The notes below the pieces were generated by a model. It ran no database searches. It saw only the letters and a program-made list of their open reading frames with translations, and had not been told where the DNA came from. From Humulus lupulus (lineage: Eukaryota > Streptophyta > Magnoliopsida > Rosales > Cannabaceae): a DNA stretch of 64,000 nucleotides. The position numbers and the translations under genes are program-made. The stretch covers positions 42,106,607-42,170,606 of the forward strand of contig NC_084802.1 in assembly GCF_963169125.1 (NCBI RefSeq), read 5' to 3'. Shown here in pieces: positions 21,836 through 34,383 of the stretch; position 1 is the stretch's first letter; every line of letters starts with the position of its first letter.

Positions 21836-23734
21836 TTAGCCACCGCCGGGCTGGTTGTTCTGCGCGTCGTCGGGGATCGCCACCACGATCTCCGTCCCCG
21901 TTCCAGCGGGCTTCTCAGGAACCTGGCTGGTCCCTGCGGCTGAAGCTTCAGCTTCTTCTAAGTTTATCCACTCTTGGACTCTGTTAAGGAATTCGTTAAC
22001 CGAGCTGACTCCCTTCCTCTGAATATCTTTCCACAGGTCTCCCCCGACCAAGATTCCGGTTCTCATGGCCATGAGCTTAGAGCTATCGTCAGCGTCTCGG
22101 GCTCGAGCAGCGACATTCGCGAATCTGCTCAAGTAGGCTTTCAGCGTTTCACCGGGCTGCTGTCTCACGTTAGCTAGGGAATTGGCTTGGACTCGGGCGG
22201 CCTGGGAGGCGCGGAATGCCCTTTTGAAGTCAGCTGAGAAAGTCTTCCAGGAGCTGATTGACTGTCTTTTACTTTGCTTGAACCATTGCCTGGCAGGTCC
22301 AATCAGTGTGGAAGGGAAGATCAAGCACCGCAGCTCCGGGCCAATGTTGTGGGCCATCATTAGGGTGTTGAACATTCCCAAATGGTCCGACGGGTCCCCG
22401 TCCCCGTTGAACTTTGACAAGTGAGGCATACGGAAACCAGATGGGTATGCCGTCACTGCTATATTAGGGGCGAAGAGTTCCATTTCGTCACCCGAATCAT
22501 ATTCGTCTTTTTCTTTTTCTGTTAGGACCTTCCTCATCAGTTCCTCCATCTGAGTTAGGCGCTCGAGGGTTTGGTCCTGAGATCCTGGGTTATTCCGGGG
22601 CTGTTCCACAGCTCCGGACCCATTGTACATATTAGGTGGGTTGTTGCCCCTCCTATCTTGAGATAGGTTATTCGGGACATTCCCTCCGTTACGTACTTCG
22701 GATCGGACTCCCGCCAAGCGGGCCTAACTACCATCCCTAGCCCTGTCCTCTCTGTGAGAGTTGAGGCGATCTCGAAGGTCGCCTCCCTGGGTGGTCTGGT
22801 GGCTCTGTGCCGAACTCAGTCGCTGACGCAGGTCTCCTCCGGAGAGATCACTCCGGCGGCTGCCGGTCCAATGACTCCTGCCAGATAGGCTTGGAGTCCG
22901 CCTTTGGTGGTGAGGACCTGAGCTTTCTTCAGGCGCCCTGCTATGCCGGGAAGGTCCCGTTGATGGTGGGTCTCTCCTACTACTTCCGTAAGCCGGGATG
23001 TCTCGGAAGGGCCGAGGAGACGGGTATCTGATTGGAGAGGGAGGATGCCTTACTGGGGAGGCGATCCTAGTTCCGTCCGAGCGGATCAAATTTGGTGGGG
23101 GCCTTTCGGCCCTGCCAGCTTGCTGGTCCCACCCTGGGCGAGCTGGATGAGGCGCAGGACGGTTTTCTGGGACGGGCTGGCGCTGCTGGCTCGCCCCGGA
23201 TCTCCTTCGGGAGTTTCCTCGAGCTCTCCTGAGCGTTCCCGAGGAAGGTTGAGAACTAGGAGTTAACGTCCTGACCAAACGGCTGTATTGCTGTTGTCCG
23301 ACCCCAGGCATTTCCCTGAAGTTTGCCTCTTGATGGTGTGATGAAGGGGTGGAGTTGGCTGCATGAGGCCTACTCGACCGGCTATGCCTGGGCCGATTAC
23401 CTCGGTGAGACTTAGGAGCCTCATCTTGCCTCTCTCCAACGTTAATGTTGGTTGTGAGAGGGGGTAGTCGGGCCAGAATATCCTGGATTTGCCGACCGGC
23501 TATTGCTAACTGGCTCCTCAGTTGAGCATTCTCCATCTCCACCGCAGTATAATAACACGGGTTCGAATTAGGTGGCCGGGGTGCTGAGCTACCAGTGTCA
23601 TCTTGGCTCGTTGGCTGCTTTCCTGGCCTCTGTTGGACTTCAGGAATTTGTTCATCAGGGATGGCAATATGGTGGGTCTCCTGCCCCTCCTGCTGCTCTG
23701 TTTCGTTGCCATGCCTGGATCGAGTGGTCACCAT
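21836..23734 (-). pseudogene. element C gag
   Basis: The frame starts MVTTRSRHGN, 55 bases from the 5' LTR. It is Arg/Ser/Pro-rich for about 300 residues and then has the retrotransposon-gag core (GPARQWFKQS, FSADFKRAFR, ETLKAYLSRF). In-frame stops at 22724-22726 and 21836-21838 break it into pieces. The frame is otherwise the same as in the protease segment, so gag-protease was continuous. Confidence 0.88.
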
Positions 23735-23789
23735 AGTTGGGTGTTTGTGGAAGCACTAAATGAACTTGCTCTCAATGAAAGCACCAAAC
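23735..23789 (-). other. short leader with probable primer site of element C
   Basis: On the minus strand the LTR is followed by GTTTGGTGCTTTCATTGAGA. The position fits a primer binding site. I do not assign the tRNA. Confidence 0.45.
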
Positions 23790-24556
23790 TGTTGACGCGG
23801 TTCTTCGCCAACAGGTAATTAAGAGAAGAAGAGAAAGGGATTAGTGCTGAAAGTAGAACCGTCACAGATGAAATCTTAGAGAATGAACTAGGTGACTCAA
23901 GACACGTTTTTAAGTGGTTCAAAGGTTAAAATCCTTCTACTCCACTAGTCAATATTATTGATATATTCTGGATTTTTGGTTACAAAGTGTATATCTCTTC
24001 TGAGACTATTTTTTCCAACCCTTATCAACTCCCAGGGTCTCCATATATATAGGAGAAGGCACCTGGAAGTTGGTAAGGAGGTCATCCCGTGAGCTTATTA
24101 TTTGTCATATCAACTCTGTGACACTCATGATTAATTCCTAAACCTGACACATAAGTATGGTCAAATCAATAGATAAGGAGATAATGGGTCGCACGGCCCA
24201 ACCCAGTCATGGGTGTCTGAACACGCACGTTCCTGCTGCGTGTCCGAGAAGTCAGGGAGATATCGGACACGTGATGTCAGATATAGGCACGTTTATCTTG
24301 CGTGTGTTGACTTTACAAAGGGTCAGAGATCTATGAGAAGCAGCTCGTACCACGAGCTGCTTCCCTGACCCGACCTTCGGCCTCAAGGATTCCTTCCCCC
24401 AGTCTTGGGCAGCCTTGGCGAGTTCTTGAGGATACCTCGAGCTAAGGGGGTACAACCTGGAAAATAGGATCTCCGACCTGGGGAAGTTTACGGACTAACC
24501 TTGATTAGTCCGAGGCTCGACCTGCTAATCAGCTCGTGGGAAAACCAGGGCTTACA
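23790..24556 (-). repeat. 5' LTR of element C
   Basis: The 767-bp LTR has TG...CA ends and is followed by the target duplication GACTT (24557-24561). A TATA box (TATATATA) is at 24043-24050 on the minus strand. It carries a near-perfect palindrome (CAGCTCGTACCACGAGCTG near 24340) that is shortened in the 3' LTR. Confidence 0.95.
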
Positions 24557-24561
24557 GACTT

Positions 24562-26875
24562 CTTCTAGGTTCAAAGGGTTGCTTTACATCCTTTTGAGAA
24601 TTCTCCTCTTGAGAATCAACTTTTGATGTAGAAGCTTAAGAATTGTTCTCATATAACAAATTCTCCTTTAGAGATGTTGAAGCTTGAGAATTGTTGTCAC
24701 ATAATATATTCTCAAAAAATTCAACTTCTCTATATTCAATCACAACATTAGACTCTAAGTATAATAGCCTATAAGCTTTACTATTGTTGGCATAACCAAC
24801 AAAAGCACACTTTATGGCTCTTGAACCTAACTTTGTTCTGTTAGGTTCGTTTTTCTTGCAATATGCAAGACACCCCCACACTTTGAAGTACCCTATGTTG
24901 GGTTTTCTTTCTTTCCATAACTCATATGGAGATATCTCATTTTTCTTCATCGGTATTCAATTAAGAATGTGACAAACGATTAAAAGCGCTTCACCCCATA
25001 AGTTGAAGTTCAACTTAGAAAACACCAACATAGAATTTATCATCTCTAGATAAGTCTTATTTTTCCTTTCGGCAAAACCATTGTGTTGTGGTGTATAAGG
25101 TGTAGTACACTCATGAATTATACCATTTTCTTCACAAAATGTATTGAATTCATTAGAGAAGTACTCTCGTCCTCTATCACTTCTTAGCACCTTAATCTTT
25201 TTATTTAGTTGATTTTCAACTTCTAATTTATACAATTTAGAAGCATCAAAAGTTTCATATTTATGCTTTAAAACAAACACATAGGTATATCTACTAAAAT
25301 CATTTATAAAAGTAAGAAAATACCTTTTACCACCTCTAGTTAAAACACCATTTAATTCACAAAGATCACTATGGATTAAATCTAGTAAATTAGATGATCT
25401 TTCTACACTAGGAAATGGTTTCTTAATCATTTTCGCCTTGACACATGTTTCACATTTACCATAGTTTTTAATATTGCATGCAATCATACCACATTTTACT
25501 ACTCTTTTCATGGTTGAAAAACCTATATGCGATAGTCTAAGATGCCACAAAAATAAAGAATCATACTCAACAATGTAGGCGGAATTAGCATTTTTATTGA
25601 TAACATTGAAAGTTACATCATTGGTGCACAATTTAACCATTCCCTCACAAGAGTACCATTTTCCCAAGAATAAATTTGATTTGGTAAGTATAAGTTTACT
25701 GAACTCAAAAACGGCTTTAATGCCGGGCTTGCCAAGCAAATCACCACTTACCAAGTTTCTACTCATTTCGGGAACATAAAGTACATTCACTAATGTAATT
25801 TTCTTGTCGGAGGTGAAGTAGACTTCAATAGTACATTTGCCAAGTACCTTGGATTTTCCCTCATTGCCCATTTGAATCTCATGGTTTCCCTTTGACTCTT
25901 CAAAGGTCTTGAACAATGATTTGTCATAGGTGACATGGACGGTGGCACATGTATCATACCACCACCCTATCACCTTGCCTTGGACCGCATTCACCTCACT
26001 AAGGGTAGCAACTATGTTTTCCTCTTGAGTTGCATTCACCTTAGGTCCTTGTTGGTCTTTTCTATGTCTACACTCTCTAGCATAGTAACCCTTTTTCCCA
26101 CACACAAAGCAAGGACCTTTCTCGCCCTTAAACTTGTTTGGGTTGGTTTTTGGACCCAAAGGTTTCTCATTACCCTTTTTCCCTTTGTTTTTGGGATGTT
26201 TTGGTTGTGACACCGCATTTGCTTTGGAAGTCTCTCCATTAGACCCCTCCACAAGTTTATCTCTACATATCGATTCATCTTCGATTCGAATATGTTTTTG
26301 GATTTCTTCCAAAGAATAATCCTCATTTTTATGAAGGATTCTTTTCCTATAGCTCTTCCAAGTTGGTGGTAATTTAGCCACTATAGTACCAACTTGAAAG
26401 GCCTCGGGAAGCTCAATCTTTAACACTTTCAATTTTTTAACAATTATTTGCAATTCATGAATTTGAGGAAGAATAGGTTTATCACAAAAAATTTGAAATC
26501 GAAGTATTGAGATATCAAAAACTTTTTGGTACCTTCCTCTTCCGCCTTAAACTTTTTCTCAAGTGCATCCCATATCTCCTTGGCCAATTTGGTCTCAGTG
26601 TAGAGGTCATAGAGCCTATTGGATAGGGCGTTGAGGATATGACCCCTACAAAGAAGGTTGTCCTCTTCTCTCTTCCTTCTTTTCTCCACCTCGTCGAGAG
26701 TGTCTTTGTCGGATGGCTCGGCTAGAGGTGCCAATGATGACTCAAGGATGTAGGCTATCTTGAGTGTTGTCAAAAGGAATTTCACCTTGTCTTGCCACCT
26801 AGTTAAATTGGATCCATCAAACCTATCCAACCTCACTAGATCTTGGTTCATGATCTTGATGGTCTCCCCTTCCAT
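24562..26875 (-). pseudogene. copia A gag-protease-integrase (5' half)
   Basis: The start codon MEGETIKIM is at 26873-26875, 27 bases inside the LTR. Gag (UBN2-like, LDRFDGSNLTRWQDKVKF) is shifted by one base near 26490. It is followed by a zinc knuckle CFVCGKKGYYAREC in which the expected His is Tyr, a protease with YDTCATVHV, and an integrase with LRLSHIGF...CETCVKAK, LRSDRGREYFS and PQHNGFAERKN. A TGA at about 24955-24957 falls where relatives have Arg (CGA). A further stop is at about 24636. Coding continues to the element C insertion point and resumes at 1702. Confidence 0.9.
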
Positions 26876-26902
26876 TGAAACAAAAAGGGTTAAGCTTTTG
26901 AA

Positions 26903-29900
26903 TGTTAGGAAAATATATATTTGCCTCAATGGAAATGGTAAGAAATTACAACTCTATGCAATATATTACAAATAATAATGATTGATTTAAAAAGAGTTAC
27001 AACTCTATAACTGAAAATTACAAATAAAAGGATAAGGAGATGTAAGATGATAGAAATAGAAAATACAACTCTATTACAAAATATACAAATAAACTATAAG
27101 TGTTTGAACAAAAGGAAATAAAAGGATTACAACTCTTCAACAAAAGTACAAGTAAATAGAACAAGAAGAAAAAGTAGAAAAGAAAATAGAAGACAATAAG
27201 AACAAGAACAAAAACAATAAACTCTCACTCACACAACCAAAGTGAAGAGTGTTGGGGATCACCAACTTTGAACAAGGTTTGAAACCTTTGTCCAAAAGCT
27301 TATTTCCTCCTCACTCAAGCACTAAGGGATCTCTCACAGATTATAGGAAATGCTTTCTGGAATTATCAAGCCTCAAGGTGTTTCTAGCCAAGTGCTATAA
27401 TGGATAAAAATGTTGTGTCTTACAAGTGAGCTATAGGCTCTTATTTATAGAGTTTAGAGACACCCTTTGAATTTCAAATTCCACCACCCCCCATGGCTGT
27501 TACCAATGTTTAATTGGATTAATATGGAATTAAAAATAAGATTTGGGAGTTATTTGAGTTTTTTGAGCCGTTCAACAAAGATTGAAAAAACTGAAAAATG
27601 GTCAATTTTTAGCCTGTGGCCGCGGCTAGAGACATTAGTGGCCGCGCCCACTAGCCTCTGTCCCACAGGCCGTGGCCACCAACATTCAGTGGCTGCGGCC
27701 ACCGACCATTTTCAGCACTAAAAAATGTGCTGTTTTTCCAAACAGTTCAAAACCCTCCCAAATGATTTTGTTGTTAGGAGTGTGTCCTAAAAGCATGTAA
27801 ATACATTTGTTTTTTCAATGAATAAATAAATACAATAGTTTATTATTATTGTTATATTTAGATTGTTAAATTATTGTTTGAATAATTTTGAAAATATCAG
27901 AAAAATTCCATATTCATTATTGAGGATGTGATCTTGTATTAGTACGAGAGAATTAAGATCACATGAATGAATAAAAATAGTCAACAACAACAAATTAAAG
28001 TTATGGAATTCTTTAATTGGAGTTGTAAGTACGGTTTACTGAGTATCATAATGATACAAATAATCTAGATTCGGATTATTGATGTGGAAAGATATCTCGG
28101 TAAGGGTGCTTTATATAATATGATTATATATGCCATGGACCGATGTGAATTAAAGTCTTTATCCAAAAACTATTTAACAATAAAGACTTGTAATTCATAT
28201 CATAACTGATGATCATTTATAGATCAACCTAAATCCTGAGTGTTCATGAACTCATGTTCATGTTTATTAAATCTTTTGATTCATTCGTTAAGGTCTCTTC
28301 AAAGAATGAGGCTAATGACTTTTGTTTTGGAGATTTAATATCATGGATGGCTGGGAACATGTATCAACAATACAGAATCTAATCTTTCCTAAAGGATTGT
28401 ATATTAGTTCCCTTAAGGGTTAATTCTGGAACTGAATGATTTTAAGCTCAAATCTATAATTAGATTATAGATTAATTATTCACTAGTGAATTAATGGTAC
28501 TTAAGAAATAAGAAGTAAATTAGAAAGGTTAAATGGTAATTCTTCCATTCTAATTTATGAACTAATTAATTAGAGGGTTGAACTATTGTACGATGGTTAT
28601 ATCAATGAACGACTTAAGAAAAAGATTTCTGTAAAAGTATATCTATAACATAAAGAGTGCAATTCTGAATTTATAGTGGAGTAATATCAGAATTAATAAA
28701 TTAACTATTTTAATTAAAGAGTTTAATTATTTAGTTTCAATTTATTGGAGCTTAATGTTATAGGTCCATGGTCCCCGAAATGGCTCAAACAATCACTGTC
28801 AAAGGCAAATACAAAAAATGGGCAAAAAAGGACTTATGTGATAAGTAAAATATTTTTCTATGTATCAAACATAATTATTGTTTAATTATGTGTAATTAAT
28901 TAATTAATTAATTGATTTAACAAAAATATAATTAATTTTGAATTAATTTATTTTTGGGATTTTTGGTATTTAAATAATAATAAAAATTGGGAAAAATCAC
29001 ATGCTATCACAGGCATGTGGTACACGTGTGACACAATGCACAGGCACTGTGCTACACGCATAAGAGAGTTTACTCAGTTTCTTGATTCCACAATTCTAGT
29101 TATTTAAATATTAAATAAATAATGAGATATTTTAATATGATTAAAATATTATTATTTAAACAAAAATCTGATAACTGATCAGTTATTTTGAATTTATTTA
29201 AAATAACAAATATTTTAATATATTGGATATTATTAAATATTGGATATCAGTTTTTTCACAGAAAGTAACTTTTCAGGGATAGAAAAATATCTAGGAATCT
29301 CTCTTAGAGAAAGAGAACACTGACAAAACTAAAGTCATTGTTCTTCACAAAAACTAGGTCCAAACTTTATCAGATCTCATGTGTTGAGAACATCCGATAA
29401 ATAGTTTATTGCCTATTATTTGTATAGCGAGCCCACACTCGTTCTTTGTGTGCCTGAGAACATTTTGGAAGATCTTGGTGTGAGATCTCGAGGATTTAGC
29501 CATACGAAAAGTTAGCAGCAAGGAAGAACCTGAGGTAATTTTTTTGTTCATGTCCTTGATTCAATATGTATATGCATGTGAAGAAGTAGATCTAGAAATC
29601 TTATGGGATTAATCTAACAATTTGATTGTTGTTCCGCTGCGTATAATCAACATTTGTAACTCCCAAAACACATTATTGGGGTTAAAATCATATCTCTAGT
29701 AGCCATATCCCATATGGCTTTATGAAATTCATCTCAATATTGTGTAACAACAAATTTACACAATAAAGGGTAATATTTGGAAGTTACAAATTTGTAACAC
29801 CAAATATGTTACATTATTTGGATATATCTCATATATCTAAATATTGTAACTCTCTATTATATGTTACAATATGTGACACTCTTTGTCACATTTATTTAGT

Positions 29901-29963
29901 CTAAAAATTATATTATAATATAATATAATATTACATTATATTATATTATAAAATAATATAACA
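26903..29963 (-). repeat. 5' LTR of copia A, interrupted by a solo LTR
   Basis: The outer parts (26903-27771 and 29653-29963, together about 1.17 kb) align with the 1133-bp solo LTR at 62641-63773, including TGTTAGGAAAA at one end and AATATAACA at the other. A TATA box (CTATAAATA, minus strand) is at 27442-27450. The 1.88 kb between is a separate insertion. The flank GTTTC (29964-29968) belongs to copia B. Confidence 0.9.
27772..29652. mobile_element. solo LTR (or LTR-like non-autonomous element) inside A's LTR
   Basis: The insertion starts TGTTAGGAGTGTGTCC and ends CGTATAATCAACA. It is flanked by the 5-bp duplication TTTGT (27767-27771 and 29653-29657). It carries no gag-pol frame. Length is 1881 bp, with TG...CA ends. 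The start resembles LTRs of some plant copia families, but no second copy is present here to confirm. Confidence 0.82.
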
Positions 29964-31615
29964 GTTTCTTGCCTAGAGCCTTTGTAAAGATATCAGCCAA
30001 TTGAACTGTCGTTGGAACATAAGAGGGATTAATCAATCCCTCTATAATAGCATCACGAACAAAATGACAATCAACATCAATATGCTTTGTTCGTTCATGA
30101 TAAACTGGATTCCGAGAAATATGTAAAGCTGACTGACTATCACAAAACAATAGAATAGCTCTAGGATGGTGAACCCCTAAACTCAACAATAGGCCTTTGA
30201 GCCATTTAAGTTCACAAGTGATGGCCGCCATAGAACGATATTCTGCCTCAGCCGAAGACTTGGACGGTGTGTTGCTTTTTTGTTTTCCATGAAATAGGTG
30301 ATTGTCCGAGAAAGACGAGCCAACCTATCAATGACCGACGTGTGATAGGACATGCGGCCCAGTCCGAATTGCACCACCCTTGTAACGACAAGTCACTGTC
30401 TGCTCGCAATAAAATGCCTTGACCCGGAGTGCCTTTTAAATATCTCACAACGCGGAGAGCGGCCTCCCAGTGCTCGCATCTAGGATCTTGCATAAATTGT
30501 GATAATATATGAATAGGATAAGCCAAGTCAGGGCGCGTGACAGATAAGTATACAAGACGGCCTACAAGATGCCGATACGATTCTGGATCAGAAAGTTTAG
30601 CACTTGTAGCAAGGCCGAGCTTATGATTATGCTCAATAGGAAAATCGGCCGGTTTGGCTCCTAAAAGGCCAGCCTTCGTAATGATGTCAAGAGTATACTT
30701 GCATTGACACAGAAACAAACCAGATGAACTGCGAGTGACCTCGATACCAAGGAAGTACTTAAGTGTGCCAAGATCTTTCATACGAAACCAATCACTCAAG
30801 TAGGCGTTAAAAGCTTGTAACGCAGCGGAATTATTTCCAGAATCAATCAAATCATCAACATACACCAACACATTAAGCTGCACTCCATCCTTGGTGTAAG
30901 TAAACAAGGAATAATCAGAATAAGACTGAAGAAAACCATACGCTTTCGAAGCCGTAACTAGCTTTGCAAACCAACAACGAGGTGCTTGTTTCAACCCATA
31001 TAAAGATTTTCTAAGGCGACAAACCAAATTAGGATCCGAACACTCGAACCCGGGGGTAATTTCATGTAAACCTCCTCATCAAGATCACCATGAAGAAAAT
31101 GCATTGTGTACATCCATTTAGTGAACTTCCCAATTTTTTAAAGCAGCAATGGCGAGAAAAGCATGAACCGTTGCCATCTTTGCAACCGGAGCAAAAGTCT
31201 CATTGTAATCCAAACCTTCAATCTGATGATTACCAAAAACCAACTAGTCGAGCTTTCAATCGCTCAAGAGCACCATTGGAGTGATATTTCCTTTTATAAA
31301 TCCATTGGTTACCCAAAACTCGTTTCCAGGAGGAAGATGTTCGAGAGTCCAAGTGCCATTATCTTCCAGCGCTTTGATCTCTTCTTGCATAGCCTGCTTC
31401 CACCCTTCATCCTTCATGGCCTCTTTAAAAGATCGAGGTTCATCTCCGGCAATAATAGCTGCAAGAAACTTTTGATATGTCGTAGAAAAATTGTCACAAT
31501 TTATATAATGTGCTATAGGAAAAGGAGTACCTGAGGTATGCTGTGGAGGGGAAGTAGCAATGGTAGATGGACTCTCTTTGACAATATTGTGTGTGACATA
31601 ATCTCGTAGAAGCAC
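29964..31615 (-). pseudogene. copia B reverse transcriptase-RNase H
   Basis: Pieces at 31256-31615, 30248-31027 and 29964-30231 give the copia reverse transcriptase ([38 protein letters not shown] followed by ID) and RNase H (CDSQSALHISRNP, ERTKHIDVDCHFVRD, DIFTKALGK). Frame shifts lie near 30245 and 31030-31250, and stops are present. The last codons are fused to the LTR of copia A. Confidence 0.88.
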
Positions 31616-31624
31616 CGAAGGAAT

Positions 31625-32815
31625 TTAAGGTCTCATGCCACGACCTAGAACTTCCTCTGAACCATTGTCAACTAAATCAACAATAGCAGGGGTATTTCCA
31701 TTAGAACAAGAGACCACATCCGAAATAGGAGGAGTCGTGTTTGTTGTGGTTTCGAATTCTTCTTGGTCTACGTTCGCTGGAACAGCTGCAGTGGGCTCAA
31801 CCACAGGGAGCTCGATAGAAATGGGCTCAACACTAGTGGGTTTGGCAGTCGGTTGGGTTACCGTAGAGTATTGGTTGTCAGGGACTTCATATTGAAATTC
31901 CGCAAAATCCGAATCAACATCCACATCCAACTCAAAATTATTGCGAGCCTCTGTATCATTAAAAGGAAAAGTATCTTCAAAAAATTCTACGTCTCATGAT
32001 ACGAAAAACTCATTCTTGTCAAGTTCATAAAGTCTCCAACCCTTCTTGCCAAACGAATACCCAACAAAGATACACTTGCAACTACGACTTTCAAATTTAT
32101 CTCCCTTAGATCGTTGATTGTGAGCAAAACACAAGGAACCAAAGACACGAATTGCATCATAAGATGGAGTGTGACCAAACAATTTTTCAAAGGGGATTAA
32201 GTTATCAAGAACGACAGATGGGGTTCTATTTATTAAGTGTGCGGCTGCCAAAACACTCTCTCCCCAAAAATAAATTGGCAAGTTTGCTTGAAATCGTAAA
32301 GCACGTGCAACGTTTAAGAGGTGTTTGTGTTTTCTCTCAACCCTTCCATTTTGCTGAGGAGTTCTGACACATGAAGTTTGAAACAAAATGCCAGAAGCAG
32401 AAAAATAATTAAGCAAACAATTAAATTATGTTCCGTTATCACTCCGTACTGTTTTGATAGTTTGAGAAAATTGTCGTTCAACCATGGCGACAAAGGATAA
32501 AAACATTTGAAAAACCTATGTTTTATCAATCATCGAATAAACCCACACAACTCTAGAAAAATCATCCACAATAGTTAAAAAATATCGAACACCACAAGAG
32601 GATTTATGTCTATAAGAATCCCACAAATCAACATGAATTAATTCAAAAATGGGACTAGCTTTATTTTCACTCAAAGGAAATCTATCTCTAGGATGTTTGG
32701 CACGAAAACACACTTCACATGCTTTATTCAAACTACCCCTAAAATTACGAATGGGAGGAAGCAACTTTACTACTTTCTCAGAAGGATGCCCCATTCTATT
32801 ATGCCAGAGTGCCAA
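31625..32815 (-). pseudogene. copia B integrase and linker
   Basis: Frames at 32516-32815, 31994-32416 and 31625-31930 show ALWHNRMGHPSEKVV with CEVCFRAK (zinc region), HVDLWDSY and VDDFSRVVW (core), PQQNGRVERKHKHLLN (third acidic site), then the Ser/Glu-rich linker before RT. Several stops and a shift near 32420-32520 disable it. Confidence 0.87.
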
Positions 32816-32845
32816 AGAAGAGGTCTCTCCATGAACTGTGACTGC

Positions 32846-34354
32846 CTAAATTGAGCTTGGTTCCTTGAAGTAGTAGAGTCCATCATGCTTACTTACCGTT
32901 CCAATCAGCTTCCTCGTTTGGTCCTGTATAGCACACATATAAGAGTTAAAAATGACAACACTGTTCAAATCGTCACACAATTGCGACACGGCAAGTAAGT
33001 TGCAAGTTAATTGAGGGGCATAAAGAACATGTTGAAGAGTTATAGCAGTTGACAATCTTACTGAACCCTCCTTGGTTGCTACAACCTTCTTGCCATCAGG
33101 AAGGCCGACGGGACACAAGATATTTTTCACATCAAATAAGAGAGAAATATTGCCAGTTATATGATTGGATGCACCAGTGTCAATAATCCACAAATTACCA
33201 TTAAACTTACCACTAAAACGATCATTAGAAACAGTCATATTACCGAACACACTTGCAAGTGCCTTCCATTGATCCGCGAAAAACACTTGAGAAGAGGGTG
33301 CGCCAAGACATTCAGTCGCTGCTGCATTAGCACGAACGCTGCTGCCCCCCCCCCCCCCCCCCCCTCGACCACGGCCAGCCGGAACCAAGGAAGAGGATGA
33401 TTTCCCTCGGTCTGCCCCACCATCATTCTTCGTACGATCCTCCCACCAATTGGGATATCCGATTTTCTCGAAGCATGTGGTCACTTCATGACCGGTTTTT
33501 TTACAATGGGTGCAAGAAAGATGCAATTTATCAGACTTCTCGGATCTGCCTTGTCCTCTTCCAACGGGACGAACAGCAAAACTGACTACTTCCGGATTCT
33601 CATCATGTACATCCAATGCCCTTCAAACACGCTCATCTTGAATCGCTAATTGGTAAGCACGATTAAGAAAAGGCAGCGGATCTTGAGCAAGAATACTTGA
33701 TCACAATCGACCGTAATACTCGCTGTATAATCCCATCAAAAATTGGTGAAGCATATATTTTTTACGGCAGATTTCATGGTCTCGGCCAGCGGTACATCGT
33801 ATACAACAAGAGCAAGTAATCAAAGGTTCGTGGGTATGTAATTCTTCCCACAAAGCGGTCAATTTTCCATAGTAGGTGGCAATCGTCATAGTTTTAGTTT
33901 GTCGGCAGCTACCAAGGGCAGTTTTTAATTCTTGAATCCGTGGACCATTAACAAGAGAAAATCTCTCTCAGAGAGTATCCCATAAACGTTTCGCATCTTT
34001 GTATTTTGAGAGAGTACTTTTTACCTCAGGAGCAATGGTGTTCATAATCCATGAAACAAGCATAGCATGAATAGTAATCCAATCAGCTTGCGTGCAAGGA
34101 GGCTCCGGTGAGGTGATTGTGCCATCAAGAAAACCAAATTTACGACGCGCTTGAAGAGCGGTTTCGATTTTGCCTGCCCAATTGTCATAATTCTCACCAG
34201 TAAAGCGGGCGGGAGTGATGAAATCACCAGGACGATCTTGAGGACCAAGGAAAAAAGGGGAATTCATTTCGATTTTAGGTGATGGTGGTTGCGGTGGTGT
34301 TTCGTTGCCGGCCATGGTTATGGTCTGTGACAATGGCATGTCATCACCGGCCAT
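32846..34354 (-). pseudogene. copia B gag and protease
   Basis: Gag begins at the ATG at 34352-34354; the repeated MAG near 34313 could also serve. It shows FTGENYDNWAGKIETALQAR and, in a further frame, the zinc knuckle CTHCKKTGHEVTTC, then a protease with LWIIDTGASNHITGN. A 20-base C run (33345-33364) encodes a glycine tract just before the protease. Its length is probably unstable. Stops occur near 33700, 33890-33965 and 33617. Confidence 0.87.
33345..33364. repeat. 20-base C homopolymer
   Basis: Uninterrupted C run on the plus strand (glycine codons on the minus strand) within copia B gag. It could also be affected by sequencing or assembly error. Confidence 0.9.
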
Positions 34355-34365
34355 GGTTGTGGATC

Positions 34366-34383
34366 AACCTGGCTCTGATACTA
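34366..34383 (-). other. primer binding site of copia B (initiator Met tRNA type)
   Basis: The plus strand reads AACCTGGCTCTGATACTA, matching the 3' end of plant initiator tRNA-Met except for one base in the final CCA. It directly abuts the LTR start at 34384. Confidence 0.88.

Larger units (their letters stand above)
1708..24556 (-). mobile_element. Ty3/gypsy element C, Tat/Retand type, with antisense extra gene
   Basis: Both LTRs begin TGTTGACGCGG and end TACA, and they are flanked by the 5-bp duplication GACTT (1703-1707 and 24557-24561), so this is one clean integration into copia A. Gag-pol is on the minus strand (17410-23734) in the order gag, protease, RT, RNase H, integrase. Between pol and the 3' LTR lie a 120-bp tandem array (16613-17201) and a multi-exon gene on the opposite strand (3460-16467). 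That layout is known for Tat-clade elements. The antisense gene is interrupted by element E (3639-13894). By eye the LTRs differ at about 14 positions plus one 17-base indel over about 750 bp. Confidence 0.93.
1..29963 (-). mobile_element. Ty1/copia element A, split by nested insertions, 3' end off the left edge
   Basis: The element reads right to left: 5' LTR (26903-29963, itself interrupted), gag-protease-integrase (24562-26875), then after a 22.8-kb Ty3/gypsy insertion (1708-24556) the reverse transcriptase and RNase H (21-1702). The pol reading frame lines up exactly when the inserted element and one copy of the GACTT duplication are removed, which shows that both halves are one element. 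Its 3' LTR must lie left of the window. It inserted into copia B, whose RNase H coding sequence stops exactly at 29964. Domain order INT before RT is the Ty1/copia order. No standard initiator-Met primer site is visible in the 27 bases between LTR and gag start. Confidence 0.9.

Noticed and set aside
27772..29652. Full autonomous element inside the LTR of A
   Set aside because: No gag, pol or transposase frame. Ends and 5-bp duplications fit a solo LTR or non-autonomous element.
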